NCBI GenBank assembly: GCA_964412845.1 | Contig: CAYPQM010000059.1 | Coordinates: forward strand, 1 to 36,471 | Length of the DNA: 36,471 nucleotides | Reading direction: 5' to 3' | DNA from: JAWWPY01 sp964412845 | GTDB lineage: Bacteria; Actinomycetota; Actinomycetes; Streptosporangiales; Streptosporangiaceae | In this document: piece by piece, positions 8,611-15,917 of the stretch | Layout: each line of letters begins with the position of its first letter | Numbering within the stretch: position 1 is the stretch's first letter | The notes under the pieces: model-generated | Told to the model about the DNA's origin: nothing | The model's database searches: none | What the model saw: the letters and a program-made list of their open reading frames with translations, nothing else | Position numbers and translations under genes: made by a program

Positions 8611-10173
8611 TCACTTGCAGGCGTACTGGGCCGCCGTCTTTGACGTGCTGGAGCCTTGTCCGGTGGCTGGTGAATTCACCGTGTGACCGTTGCTGCCGAG
8701 CACGATCCTGATCTTGGCCAGGCCGCTCACCTGGTGGAGGGTGGCGCCCGGCATGACGTGCCGGACGAGCTGGGCCGCCGCATGATGGCCAGGCGGGTAC
8801 TCAATGACGGTCTGCAGGATGTCTTGCCTAGTCCAGGTGAGGCCGGCGGTCACCGGGAATCCGAGCTGGCTCAGATCGGTCCCGGTTCCGGCGGACAGCC
8901 CGCCGATCAGGGTCCCGTTGTAGACGTCGAGCGGAACCTGGCTGGGCCGCAGGCTGGCCCCCTTCTTCCGGCTGGCCGCCGGCTTCGCGACCGGCTGGTC
9001 GTCCTTGAGCTTCGTGAAAAGCGTGCGGGCGGCCGTGGCGTCCCACAGCACCGCGGACTGGCCGGTCGAGGTCTGGTAGTTCAGGTTCGCGAGCGGCACC
9101 GTCATGAACCTGACGGCACCAGATGAGATGCCGCGCAACTGGTCGGCCAGGGCACTGACGTTCAGGGTCTGGTCAACCTTGACGGCAGCCACAGCCGCCC
9201 GCAGGAAGCCGCTGAGCTTGACCGGGTTGGCCAGCGTGCCGGAGCTGATCGCCTCACTGAGCAGCGATGCCAGCAGTCGTTGCTGATCCTGGATCCGGGC
9301 CAGGTCGGAGAGGGCGAAGGAGTGCCGGTCCCGCGCGTACTCCAGCGCGGTCAGGCCGTCCACATGATGCACGCCCGCAGTCAGGTCAAGACCGCTGTAC
9401 GGGTCACTCACCGCCTGCGGCATGCACACGTTCACGCCGCCGAGCGCGTCGATGACCTTGATGAAGCCGAGGAAGTTGACCTGGATGAAGTCGTTGATGG
9501 TCAGTCCCGTGTTCTGCTCCACCGTCTTGACCATAAGGTTCGGGCCGCCCAGGCCGAACGCCGCATTGATCTTGCTCATGCCGTGACCGGGGATCTGCAC
9601 CCAGGAGTCCCGCGGCAGGCTGACGACCGTCACCCGGCTGCGGTCGCCGGACACGTGGATCAGCATCATCGTGTCGGAGTTGGAGCTGACGTCGTGCCCC
9701 ACATGCAGTTGGGCCTGCTGGCGTGGGGTCAGGCCGCTGCGCAGGTCGACCCCGGCCAGCAGGACGTTGAGCGGCCCGGACGACGCCGCGCCTGCGGTTC
9801 CCGCGTTGACGCGTCCGACGCTGTCGTTGACATAACTGGTCAGTCCCCAGGCGCCCGCCGCGAAGAGCAGCACCAGGCTGGACATCGTGCCGCCCAGGGT
9901 AAGCAGCACGCGGCGGTGCCTGGCCTTCCTTCCTGCGGCAATGCGGCCTATCACCTGCTCCCTGGCCTGCGCGGGGGACTGAGCCGGGGCCGGTGCGGCG
10001 CGTCGGCCTGCGGCATTCTCACGGGGGGGTGGCGGGTAATAGCCGGGCCTGGGCGCCGGGAAATCAGGCCGGTCGGCGGCGTCCGCAGGCGGTGAACCGG
10101 GCCGAGGCGGCAGGCGGCTGCGCCTGCCAGGCCCTCGCGGCCCGTTCCAGGATCCATGTTGACCGTCGGTCAC
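8611..10173 (-). CDS. LytR-CpsA-Psr (LCP) family cell-wall glycopolymer ligase
   Basis: LCP enzymes move glycopolymers from undecaprenyl-phosphate carriers to peptidoglycan (in mycobacteria, arabinogalactan) outside the membrane. The 520-aa product has a Pro/Arg-rich cytoplasmic leader of about 80 residues and one membrane helix (LGGTMSSLVLLFAAGAWGLT). The extracellular LCP domain carries the conserved blocks NVLLAGVD, SNSDTMMLIHV, VVSLPRDSWV, KINAAFGLGG, DALGGVNVC and ALEYARDRHSF, followed by RIQDQQ. The arginines and aspartates in these blocks bind the polyprenyl phosphate and metal. A C-terminal LytR_C domain starts near VPLDVYNGT. GTG 10173 is preferred because a G-rich site (CGGGGGGG) lies about 5 nt upstream; TTG 10224 would add 17 residues. 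The acyl-CoA dehydrogenase gene upstream is on the same strand but probably unrelated. Confidence 0.93.
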   Translation of the reverse strand: MTDGQHGSWNGPRGPGRRSRLPPRPGSPPADAADRPDFPAPRPGYYPPPPRENAAGRRAAPAPAQSPAQAREQVIGRIAAGRKARHRRVLLTLGGTMSSLVLLFAAGAWGLTSYVNDSVGRVNAGTAGAASSGPLNVLLAGVDLRSGLTPRQQAQLHVGHDVSSNSDTMMLIHVSGDRSRVTVVSLPRDSWVQIPGHGMSKINAAFGLGGPNLMVKTVEQNTGLTINDFIQVNFLGFIKVIDALGGVNVCMPQAVSDPYSGLDLTAGVHHVDGLTALEYARDRHSFALSDLARIQDQQRLLASLLSEAISSGTLANPVKLSGFLRAAVAAVKVDQTLNVSALADQLRGISSGAVRFMTVPLANLNYQTSTGQSAVLWDATAARTLFTKLKDDQPVAKPAASRKKGASLRPSQVPLDVYNGTLIGGLSAGTGTDLSQLGFPVTAGLTWTRQDILQTVIEYPPGHHAAAQLVRHVMPGATLHQVSGLAKIRIVLGSNGHTVNSPATGQGSSTSKTAAQYACK

Positions 10174-10290
10174 CGGCCCCCCCGAGATAACGGCTGCCAG
10201 TAGGCTAGCGCGGCTTCCGGGCAAAGGGGGCTAACCCGGCCGGCGAGCCCATGGCCAGGTTCCGGGGAAGTTTCAGGTTCCGAGAAAGGC

Positions 10291-12501
10291 TCAGGATCCG
10301 GGGGCCGGCTCAGGATCGCGGGGGAGGCCAAGGATCCGCTCACCGATGATGTTGAGCTGGATCTCCGTGGTGCCGCCGCCGATCGTGAGCGCTCTGGTGA
10401 AGAGCGTCTGCCGGGTCCAGTGCGAGCTGGCCAGGGCACCGTCCGGTCCCTGCATCGACCAGCACTCCTCGGCGACCTGCTGCGCGTGCCGCATGCCGAG
10501 CAGCTTGCGCACACTCCCCGTGGCGCCCGGCTCGGTCCCTGACAGCTGCTTGAGGGTGACCCGGACACCGAGCAGGTCGATCGCGTGTCCTTCGCTGACC
10601 AGCCGCCCGGTCCGTGCCAGCAGGGCCTGACCGGGGTCCTGGCCCAGGCCCCGCACGCAGTCCAGGAGCTCGGGAACACCGCATCCGAATGTCCAGGACT
10701 TCGACAGCGATACCCGCTCGTTGGCCAGTGTCGTCCGGGCCACCCGCCAGCCGCCGTTGACCTCACCGACCACGTGGTGGTCGGGCACAACCACGCCGTC
10801 CAGGAAAACCTCGTTGAACATCGTCTCGCCGGTGATCTCCCGCAAGGGTCGCACGGTGACCTCAGGCGAGTGCATGTCCACCAGGAAGTAGGTGATCCCG
10901 TCGTGCTTCGGTGCGGCCGGATCGGTGCGGGCCACGCAGATGGCCCAGGCGGCCTGCTTGGCCAGGGAGGTCCAGATCTTCTGCCCGGTCAGCCGCCAGC
11001 CCCCGTCGATTCGCTCCGCGCGGGTGGACAGCCCGGCGAGATCCGAGCCAGCCCCAGGTTCGCTGAAAAGCTGGCACCAGATCAGTTCGCCGCGCAGGGT
11101 GGGCGGCAGGAACTGCTCCTGCTGGGCCGGTGTCCCGTACTGGACCAGGGCGGGCACCACCCAGGCACCGATGAACAGCGCGGGGGTGCGCAGCCTGGCT
11201 GTCTTCATCTCCTCAGCGATGACAATCTGCTCCAGCGGCTCAGCGCCCCTGCCCCACGGCCGGGGAAGATGCGGGGTCACCCAGCCCCCCGCAGCAAGCT
11301 GCTCGGTGCGTGCTGCGGGTTCCAGCGCGGCGATGGCCGCCAGTTCGCGGCGGACCTCAGCGCGCAGCGGTTCCGCTGCCGCGGGCAGGTCCACCTGGAG
11401 CGGCCGGCTGACGCCCTCCAGGGCCAGGGCCGCTGCCCGCTGCGCCCACTCGCCGGACGGTCCGAGCAACGCCCGCAGCGATAGCGCGCGCCGGTAGTAG
11501 AGGTGCGCGTCATGCTCCCACGTGTAGCCGATACCGCCGAGCACCTGAATGCATGCGTCTGCGCAGTTGACGGCGGCATCGATGGCCATCACGGCGGCCA
11601 CGGCTGCGGCGAATTCCGCGCCTGGGTCCGAGCCACCGCCCGCCGGGCCCGGCTGCGCCCGGGCGGCGTCCCACACCGTCGCCGCCGCCTGCTCGGCCGC
11701 GGTGAGCATCCGGGCACACCTGTGCTTGACCCCCTGGAACTGGCCGATCGGCCGGCCGAACTGATGCCGGATCTTGGCGTATTCGGCCGCCGTGTGCACC
11801 GCCCAGTCGGCGATGCCGCACGCCTCCGCGCCGAACAAGGTCGCGGCCAGGCTGGATACGGCCGCGGTGTGAAGGCCGGCCAGGACCCGGTCCGCGGGCA
11901 GATGGACCTGGTCCGCGCGGACCTGGGCCACCGGTCTGGTCACGTCGAGACTGTCCAGCGCGGTGATCTCGAGGTCGGCCGCGTCCACCGCCACCCAGAC
12001 CTCACCCTGGTCCGTCTGGGCCGGCAGGATGACGAGGTCAGCCAGGGAAGCGCCGAGCGCGGGGGATGATGTGCCGTCGAGGATCAGGCCGCCGTCCGGG
12101 TCCGGACGGCCGGCCAGTCCCGGGGCCAGCGACACTGCCCCCGCGGCGGATCCATCGGTGAGGCCGGCGAGCAGCTTCTGCGGCTCGCCCGCCGCGAGGA
12201 GCACCGCGCTGGCCAGCACCGTGGGCAGGAAACTGCCGGGCACCAGGGCACGGCCCAGCTCTTCCAATGCGATGGCGAGTTCGGTTATCCCGTATCCCTG
12301 GCCGCCGTGCTCTTCGGGCACATGCAGGCCAAGCAGCCCCTGCTCGGCGAGGCGCGGCCGCAGAGCGTTCAGCGCGCTGGCCGATCCCGCGCCGGGTCCG
12401 TCAACGGCGGCTCGGACGTTCTCCGCGGGGCAGTGGCGATTCGCCCATCCCCGGACGGCTTCTGCCAGGTCCAGGTGTTCCCGGCTCAGGCCAAGCGCCA
12501 T
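10291..12501 (-). CDS. Two-domain acyl-CoA dehydrogenase (FadE34-like)
   Basis: The 736-aa product contains two acyl-CoA dehydrogenase modules in one chain, each about 360 residues. The N-terminal module has LAEQGLLGLHVPEEHGGQGY, a QFGRPIGQFQGVKHRCARM helix and QVLGGIGYTWEHDAHLYYRR. The C-terminal module has the FAD-contacting WCQLFSEPGAGSDLAGLST and GWRLTGQKIWTS, and near its end TIGGGTTEIQLNIIGERILG. The place of the usual catalytic YEGT glutamate is taken by glycine in the C-terminal module. This is expected for the steroid/branched-chain type, whose base lies elsewhere. M. tuberculosis FadE34, which acts on CoA-linked cholesterol side chains, has the same fused design. The actual substrate here is unknown. 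GAGGTGG before the ATG supports the start. Confidence 0.9.
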   Translation of the reverse strand: MALGLSREHLDLAEAVRGWANRHCPAENVRAAVDGPGAGSASALNALRPRLAEQGLLGLHVPEEHGGQGYGITELAIALEELGRALVPGSFLPTVLASAVLLAAGEPQKLLAGLTDGSAAGAVSLAPGLAGRPDPDGGLILDGTSSPALGASLADLVILPAQTDQGEVWVAVDAADLEITALDSLDVTRPVAQVRADQVHLPADRVLAGLHTAAVSSLAATLFGAEACGIADWAVHTAAEYAKIRHQFGRPIGQFQGVKHRCARMLTAAEQAAATVWDAARAQPGPAGGGSDPGAEFAAAVAAVMAIDAAVNCADACIQVLGGIGYTWEHDAHLYYRRALSLRALLGPSGEWAQRAAALALEGVSRPLQVDLPAAAEPLRAEVRRELAAIAALEPAARTEQLAAGGWVTPHLPRPWGRGAEPLEQIVIAEEMKTARLRTPALFIGAWVVPALVQYGTPAQQEQFLPPTLRGELIWCQLFSEPGAGSDLAGLSTRAERIDGGWRLTGQKIWTSLAKQAAWAICVARTDPAAPKHDGITYFLVDMHSPEVTVRPLREITGETMFNEVFLDGVVVPDHHVVGEVNGGWRVARTTLANERVSLSKSWTFGCGVPELLDCVRGLGQDPGQALLARTGRLVSEGHAIDLLGVRVTLKQLSGTEPGATGSVRKLLGMRHAQQVAEECWSMQGPDGALASSHWTRQTLFTRALTIGGGTTEIQLNIIGERILGLPRDPEPAPGS

Positions 12502-12544
12502 GTTCCACCTCGCTGCCAGTGATTTGCGCCGATGGCGACCACCC

Positions 12545-12558
12545 TAGAACGAGATTCG
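12545..12558. promoter_or_regulatory. Possible degenerate KstR-like operator upstream of the two-domain acyl-CoA dehydrogenase gene
   Basis: TAGAACGAGATTCG resembles the KstR pattern TnnAACnnGTTnnA with two mismatches and lies about 45-58 nt upstream of the ATG. It is a weak match, offered only because the gene is FadE34-like. Confidence 0.2.
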
Positions 12559-12705
12559 GTTTGGCGGAATGCCCGCACCGGCTCGCCGGACCATGATCCA
12601 GTCCGTTATGCGCCGTACGTGGTCGCCGAGCGGGTGAAGAGTCACCGGGTGCGTGACCGGGTGAGTGAAGAGTCGCCGAGCACCCGCAGGGATGAGAATG
12701 GGCAA

Positions 12706-13521
12706 ATGACGATGCGAGGATCCCCGGGCGAACCGGGGGTGTCGGGGGAGCCGGTCCAGCCCGGGCCGGGGCGGCGAGCACCGCACTGGCCGCGCAGCCG
12801 GGTCTGGTACGGCCTGCTGAATGTGGCTGAGCACGCGGTCGTGGTGTGCGCCGAGGAGATCGTGCCGGCCTGGCGGCGCCGGACCCGGGGCGAGCCGCGA
12901 TGGCCGATGACGCTGACCGTGATCGCGGCCGTGGTATTGCAGACCCTGCTGCCCAACCAATTGCGGTTCCTGCCCCGGGCTGTCACTCCTTCCCTGGAGG
13001 GAGCGCTGCTGATCGGCCTGATCGTGGCGAATCCGGTGCGGATCGAGCGCCGGTCACAGTTCGTCCGGTTGGCCAGCATCGTGCTGATCTTCCTGATCAC
13101 GGTCGCGAACGCCGCCTCAGCGGTGCTGCTCATCCGGGCCATCGTGAATGGCAAGGCCGGCGCCATCGCCGGGCCGCTGCTGACCACCGGGGGCTCGGTG
13201 TGGGCAACCAACGTGATCGTGTTCGCGCTGTGGTACTGGGAGTTCGACCGCGGTGGCCCTGTGCACCGTGCCCATGCCACGTTCCAGCACCCAGACCTGC
13301 TGTTCCCGCAGATGACAGTGCAGGAGTTGGCGCCCTCGGACTGGGAGCCGCTGTTCGTGGACTACCTCTACATGTCGTTCACGAACGCGACGGCGTTCAG
13401 CGCCACGGACGTCATGCCGCTGGCCCGCTGGGCGAAGCTGACCATGCTTGTCCAGTCGGCGGTGTCGCTGGCCGTGGCCGCGCTGGTGATCGCGCGCGCG
13501 GTGAACATCCTGCCCGGCTGA
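12706..13521 (+). CDS. Conserved integral membrane protein with a pore-like C-terminus
   Basis: The 271-aa product has a Gly/Pro/Arg leader (to about residue 55). Four hydrophobic helices follow: MTLTVIAAVVLQTLL, a short helix around LEGALLIGLIVA, LASIVLIFLITVANAASAVL, and WATNVIVFALWYWEF. The C-terminal module then reads LYMSFTNATAFSATDVMPLA and ends in a last helix (MLVQSAVSLAVAALVIARAV). This arrangement, a re-entrant Ser/Thr/Asn-rich segment before a final helix, resembles two-helix channel pores and DUF1345-like proteins. It lacks a GYG filter, so ion conduction is not established. ATG 12706 is chosen because upstream codons encode an uncharacteristic Arg/Glu stretch; no strong ribosome binding site is seen. 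The gene is divergent from the acyl-CoA dehydrogenase gene. Confidence 0.72.
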   Translation: MTMRGSPGEPGVSGEPVQPGPGRRAPHWPRSRVWYGLLNVAEHAVVVCAEEIVPAWRRRTRGEPRWPMTLTVIAAVVLQTLLPNQLRFLPRAVTPSLEGALLIGLIVANPVRIERRSQFVRLASIVLIFLITVANAASAVLLIRAIVNGKAGAIAGPLLTTGGSVWATNVIVFALWYWEFDRGGPVHRAHATFQHPDLLFPQMTVQELAPSDWEPLFVDYLYMSFTNATAFSATDVMPLARWAKLTMLVQSAVSLAVAALVIARAVNILPG

Positions 13522-13589
13522 TCGCCGCACCGAACCTGCCCCCGACCCGGACGTCCCCGGCCTGTCCCAGGCGTCCGTCCTATCCCGTC

Positions 13590-13605
13590 CGTGACCTGCG
13601 TCACG
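13590..13605. promoter_or_regulatory. Candidate Crp/cAMP-receptor-type box
   Basis: CGTGACCTGCGTCACG is a perfect palindrome of the form GTGA-N6-TCAC, the core of Crp-family sites (TGTGA-N6-TCACA), with C/G instead of T/A at the outer positions. It lies about 130 nt before fadE5. Actinobacterial Crp/GlxR proteins control carbon and fatty acid genes, which fits the position. Confidence 0.4.
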
Positions 13606-13625
13606 CCCCCGTCCGGTGGCTTTTG

Positions 13626-13640
13626 CCCGGCTGCGCCGGG
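13626..13640 (+). terminator. Small GC hairpin after the membrane protein gene
   Basis: CCCGG-CTGCG-CCGGG, preceded by TTTTG, lies about 105 nt after the stop and before the fadE5 promoter region. It is a modest stem. Confidence 0.3.
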
Positions 13641-13677
13641 TAGCCTGCCGTGCCTGGCCTTCTGGACCGCTTCCAGG

Positions 13678-13702
13678 TATATTCAATGTTACTGGTCGGT
13701 AG
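13678..13702 (+). promoter_or_regulatory. Candidate -10 element and TetR-type operator of fadE5
   Basis: TATATT (13678-13683) is the best -10-like hexamer in this GC-rich interval. The imperfect palindrome TACTGGTCGGTA (13690-13701, half-sites TACTGG and TACCGA) lies just after it, over the likely transcription start. That is where TetR-family repressors of fatty acid genes usually bind. No clear -35 was found and no regulator gene is adjacent. Confidence 0.35.
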
Positions 13703-13732
13703 CAATCTGCTTCTGGAATTTCGGGGGTGACG

Positions 13733-15565
13733 ATGAGTCACTATAAGAGCAACCTCCGTGACATCGAGTTCAATCTCTTCGAGGTGCTCAAGCGACAGGA
13801 TCTGCTGGGGTCCGAGCCTTATCCGGATGTGGACGAGGAAACCGCGCGCGGCATCCTGCACGAGGTGAACAGGCTGGCTACCGGCCCCATCGCCGAGTCC
13901 TTCGCGGATGCTGACCGGCACCCGCCGGTCTTCGACCCGGCCACGGGATCGGTGCGGATGCCGGAGGGCTTCAAGAAGTCTTTCGCCGCGTTCATGGACG
14001 CGGAATGGTTCCGCCTCGACCTGCCGCCTGAGCTGGGCGGTACCGGCGCACCTCGGTCGCTGGCCTGGGCCGTGGCCGAGATGATCCTGGGCGCCAACCC
14101 GGCCGTCTGGATGTACTCGGGCGGCCCGTCGTTCGCCCAGGTCCTCTGGCGCCTCGGCACGCCGGGCCAGCAGCGGTTCGCGCAGCAGGCCATTGAGCGC
14201 AAGTGGGGCGCGACCATGGTGCTCACCGAGCCGGAGGCCGGCTCGGATGTGGGGGCCGGCCGGACCAAGGCCATCGAGCAGTCCGACGGCACCTGGCACA
14301 TCGAGGGCGTGAAGCGGTTCATCACCAGCGCTGAGCACGACATGGCGGAGAACATCTTCCACCTGGTACTCGCCCGCCCGGAAGGGCATGGGCCGGGCAC
14401 CAAGGGCCTGTCCATGTTCCTGGTGCCGAAGTACCTGGTCGACGCGGACGGCAACCTCGGCGAGCGCAATGGCGTCCAGGTCACCGGGGTCGAGCACAAG
14501 ATGGGCCTGAAGGCCTCGACGACCTGCGAGCTCACCTTCGGCGCGGACCGCCCGGCAGTCGGCACCCTGGTGGGCGGCGTGCACGAGGGCATCAAGCAGA
14601 TGTTCCTGATCATCGAGAACGCCCGGATGATGGTCGGCACCAAGGCCATCGCCACGCTCTCCACGGGCTACCTGAACGCACTTGATTACGCCAAGACCAG
14701 GGTGCAGAGTGCCGACCTGACGCAGATGGCCGACAAGACGGCGCCGCGGGTCAGCATCATCCACCACCCCGATGTGCGCCGGATGCTCATGATGCAGAAG
14801 GCCTACGCGGAGGGCATGCGCGCGCTCGTCCTGTACGCGGCCTCCTACCAGGACGCGCTCCAGGTCGCCGCCGCGCAGGGCCGCCGGGACGACCTGGCGG
14901 CCAGCATCAATGACCTGCTGCTCCCGGTGGTCAAGGGCGTCGGCTCCGAGCGTGCCTACGAGATGCTGACCCTGTCCCTGCAGACCTTCGGCGGGTCCGG
15001 CTTCATCCAGGATTTCCCGATCGAACAGTACGTGCGGGATGCCAAGATCGACAGCCTGTACGAGGGCACCACGGCGATCCAGGGCATAGACCTGTTCTTC
15101 CGCAAGATCCAGCGCGATCAGCGCCGGGCGGTCGGCACCCTGATCGGTGAGATCAAGGACTTCGCCGCCAGCGACGCTGGCAATGGCCGGCTCAAGACCG
15201 AGCGGGCCGCACTCACCCTGGCCGCCGGCGATGTCGAGGCCATGGTGGCGGCCATGGCCGGGTTCGCGGCCGGCTCAGCCGAGCAGCCCGCCGAGGTGTA
15301 CCGGGCGGGCCTGAACACCACCCGGCTGCTGATGGCCCTCGGCGATCTCATCATCGGCTGGCTGCTCGCCCGGCAGGCGGAGGTCGCACTGCGCGCGCTC
15401 GACGATGCTGACCTGGCGGCCAGCCGGGATACCGCCTTCTACCAGGGCAAGATCGCCACATCGCTGTTCTTCGCCCAGTCCGTGCTGCCCCGGCTGTCGG
15501 TCGAGCGCCAGATCACCGAGGGCACCACACTCGACTTGATGGAGCTGCCCGAAGAGGCATTCTGA
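13733..15565 (+). CDS. fadE5: Acyl-CoA dehydrogenase, FadE5 type
   Basis: This flavoenzyme catalyses the first step of beta-oxidation, 2,3-dehydrogenation of acyl-CoA. The 610-aa protein matches mycobacterial FadE5 from end to end as I remember it: N-terminus MSHYKSNLRDIEFNLFEVL, ANPAVWMYSGG, MVLTEPEAGSDVGAGRTKA, HIEGVKRFITS, EHKMGLKASTTCELTF, ARMMVGTKAIATLSTGYLNA, and DSLYEGTTAIQ with catalytic Glu444. The long C-terminal helical domain beyond residue 460 sets this subgroup (about 600 aa) apart from ordinary 380-aa enzymes. ATG 13733 is preferred over GTG 13727, with GGGGGTG 5 nt upstream. Mycobacterial FadE5 accepts a wide range of saturated acyl-CoAs; similar breadth is inferred. The stop codon directly abuts the convergent Dabb gene. 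Confidence 0.95.
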   Translation: MSHYKSNLRDIEFNLFEVLKRQDLLGSEPYPDVDEETARGILHEVNRLATGPIAESFADADRHPPVFDPATGSVRMPEGFKKSFAAFMDAEWFRLDLPPELGGTGAPRSLAWAVAEMILGANPAVWMYSGGPSFAQVLWRLGTPGQQRFAQQAIERKWGATMVLTEPEAGSDVGAGRTKAIEQSDGTWHIEGVKRFITSAEHDMAENIFHLVLARPEGHGPGTKGLSMFLVPKYLVDADGNLGERNGVQVTGVEHKMGLKASTTCELTFGADRPAVGTLVGGVHEGIKQMFLIIENARMMVGTKAIATLSTGYLNALDYAKTRVQSADLTQMADKTAPRVSIIHHPDVRRMLMMQKAYAEGMRALVLYAASYQDALQVAAAQGRRDDLAASINDLLLPVVKGVGSERAYEMLTLSLQTFGGSGFIQDFPIEQYVRDAKIDSLYEGTTAIQGIDLFFRKIQRDQRRAVGTLIGEIKDFAASDAGNGRLKTERAALTLAAGDVEAMVAAMAGFAAGSAEQPAEVYRAGLNTTRLLMALGDLIIGWLLARQAEVALRALDDADLAASRDTAFYQGKIATSLFFAQSVLPRLSVERQITEGTTLDLMELPEEAF

Positions 15566-15862
15566 TCAGAGTTCGTACTGGACGCCGGCCCGCTGGGCGA
15601 CGATCGGGTTGACGTACTGCTCGACGACCGCCCGGTGCGCCGGGTGGTCGCGGTAGGTGCGGTAGCCCTCCGCGTCATCGAAATCGGCGACCACCGCGAA
15701 GTCGTGGTTCTTACCCGGGTTCTGCCCCGCGTCGGGGCCGACGTGATAGGCCCGCACCGAGTCGATGGCCCCGGGGAGCTTGCGCAGCTCGTCGGCCATG
15801 GCCTCCTGCTGCGCCTGGGTGGCGTCCTGCGTCCAGCTGAACAGCACAACGTGCCGGAACAT
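15566..15862 (-). CDS. Dabb (stress-responsive A/B barrel) domain protein
   Basis: The 98-aa protein has the full Dabb fold signature: MFRHVVLFSW with the N-terminal strand and conserved histidine, a helix (QEAMADELRKLPG), then YHVGPDAG, FAVVADFDD and a final helix with YRDHPAHRAVVEQYV. Dabb proteins form small dimeric alpha/beta barrels; some are stress-induced and some are cyclases or monooxygenase-like, so the reaction cannot be deduced. GAAGGGA before the ATG supports the start. Its stop (TCA on the plus strand) touches the FadE5 stop (TGA), forming TGATCA with no spacer. Confidence 0.88.
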   Translation of the reverse strand: MFRHVVLFSWTQDATQAQQEAMADELRKLPGAIDSVRAYHVGPDAGQNPGKNHDFAVVADFDDAEGYRTYRDHPAHRAVVEQYVNPIVAQRAGVQYEL

Positions 15863-15917
15863 CGTGTCCCTTCCGTTCTGGGTCGTCTCAGGACCTGGTT
15901 GCTCAGGACCTGGTTGC

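Noticed and set aside
9280..10095. 271-aa plus-strand frame inside the LCP gene
   Set aside because: It has Val/Asp/Arg/His-rich nonsense composition; the LCP domain on the other strand explains the codon bias.
10585..11484. 299-aa plus-strand frame inside the two-domain acyl-CoA dehydrogenase gene
   Set aside because: It is a shadow frame; the reverse-strand product has complete family motifs, and the plus-strand product has none.
13601..14767. 388-aa reverse-strand frame over the fadE5 start
   Set aside because: It is antisense to an unmistakable FadE5 N-terminus and would include its promoter; there is no ribosome binding site or domain.
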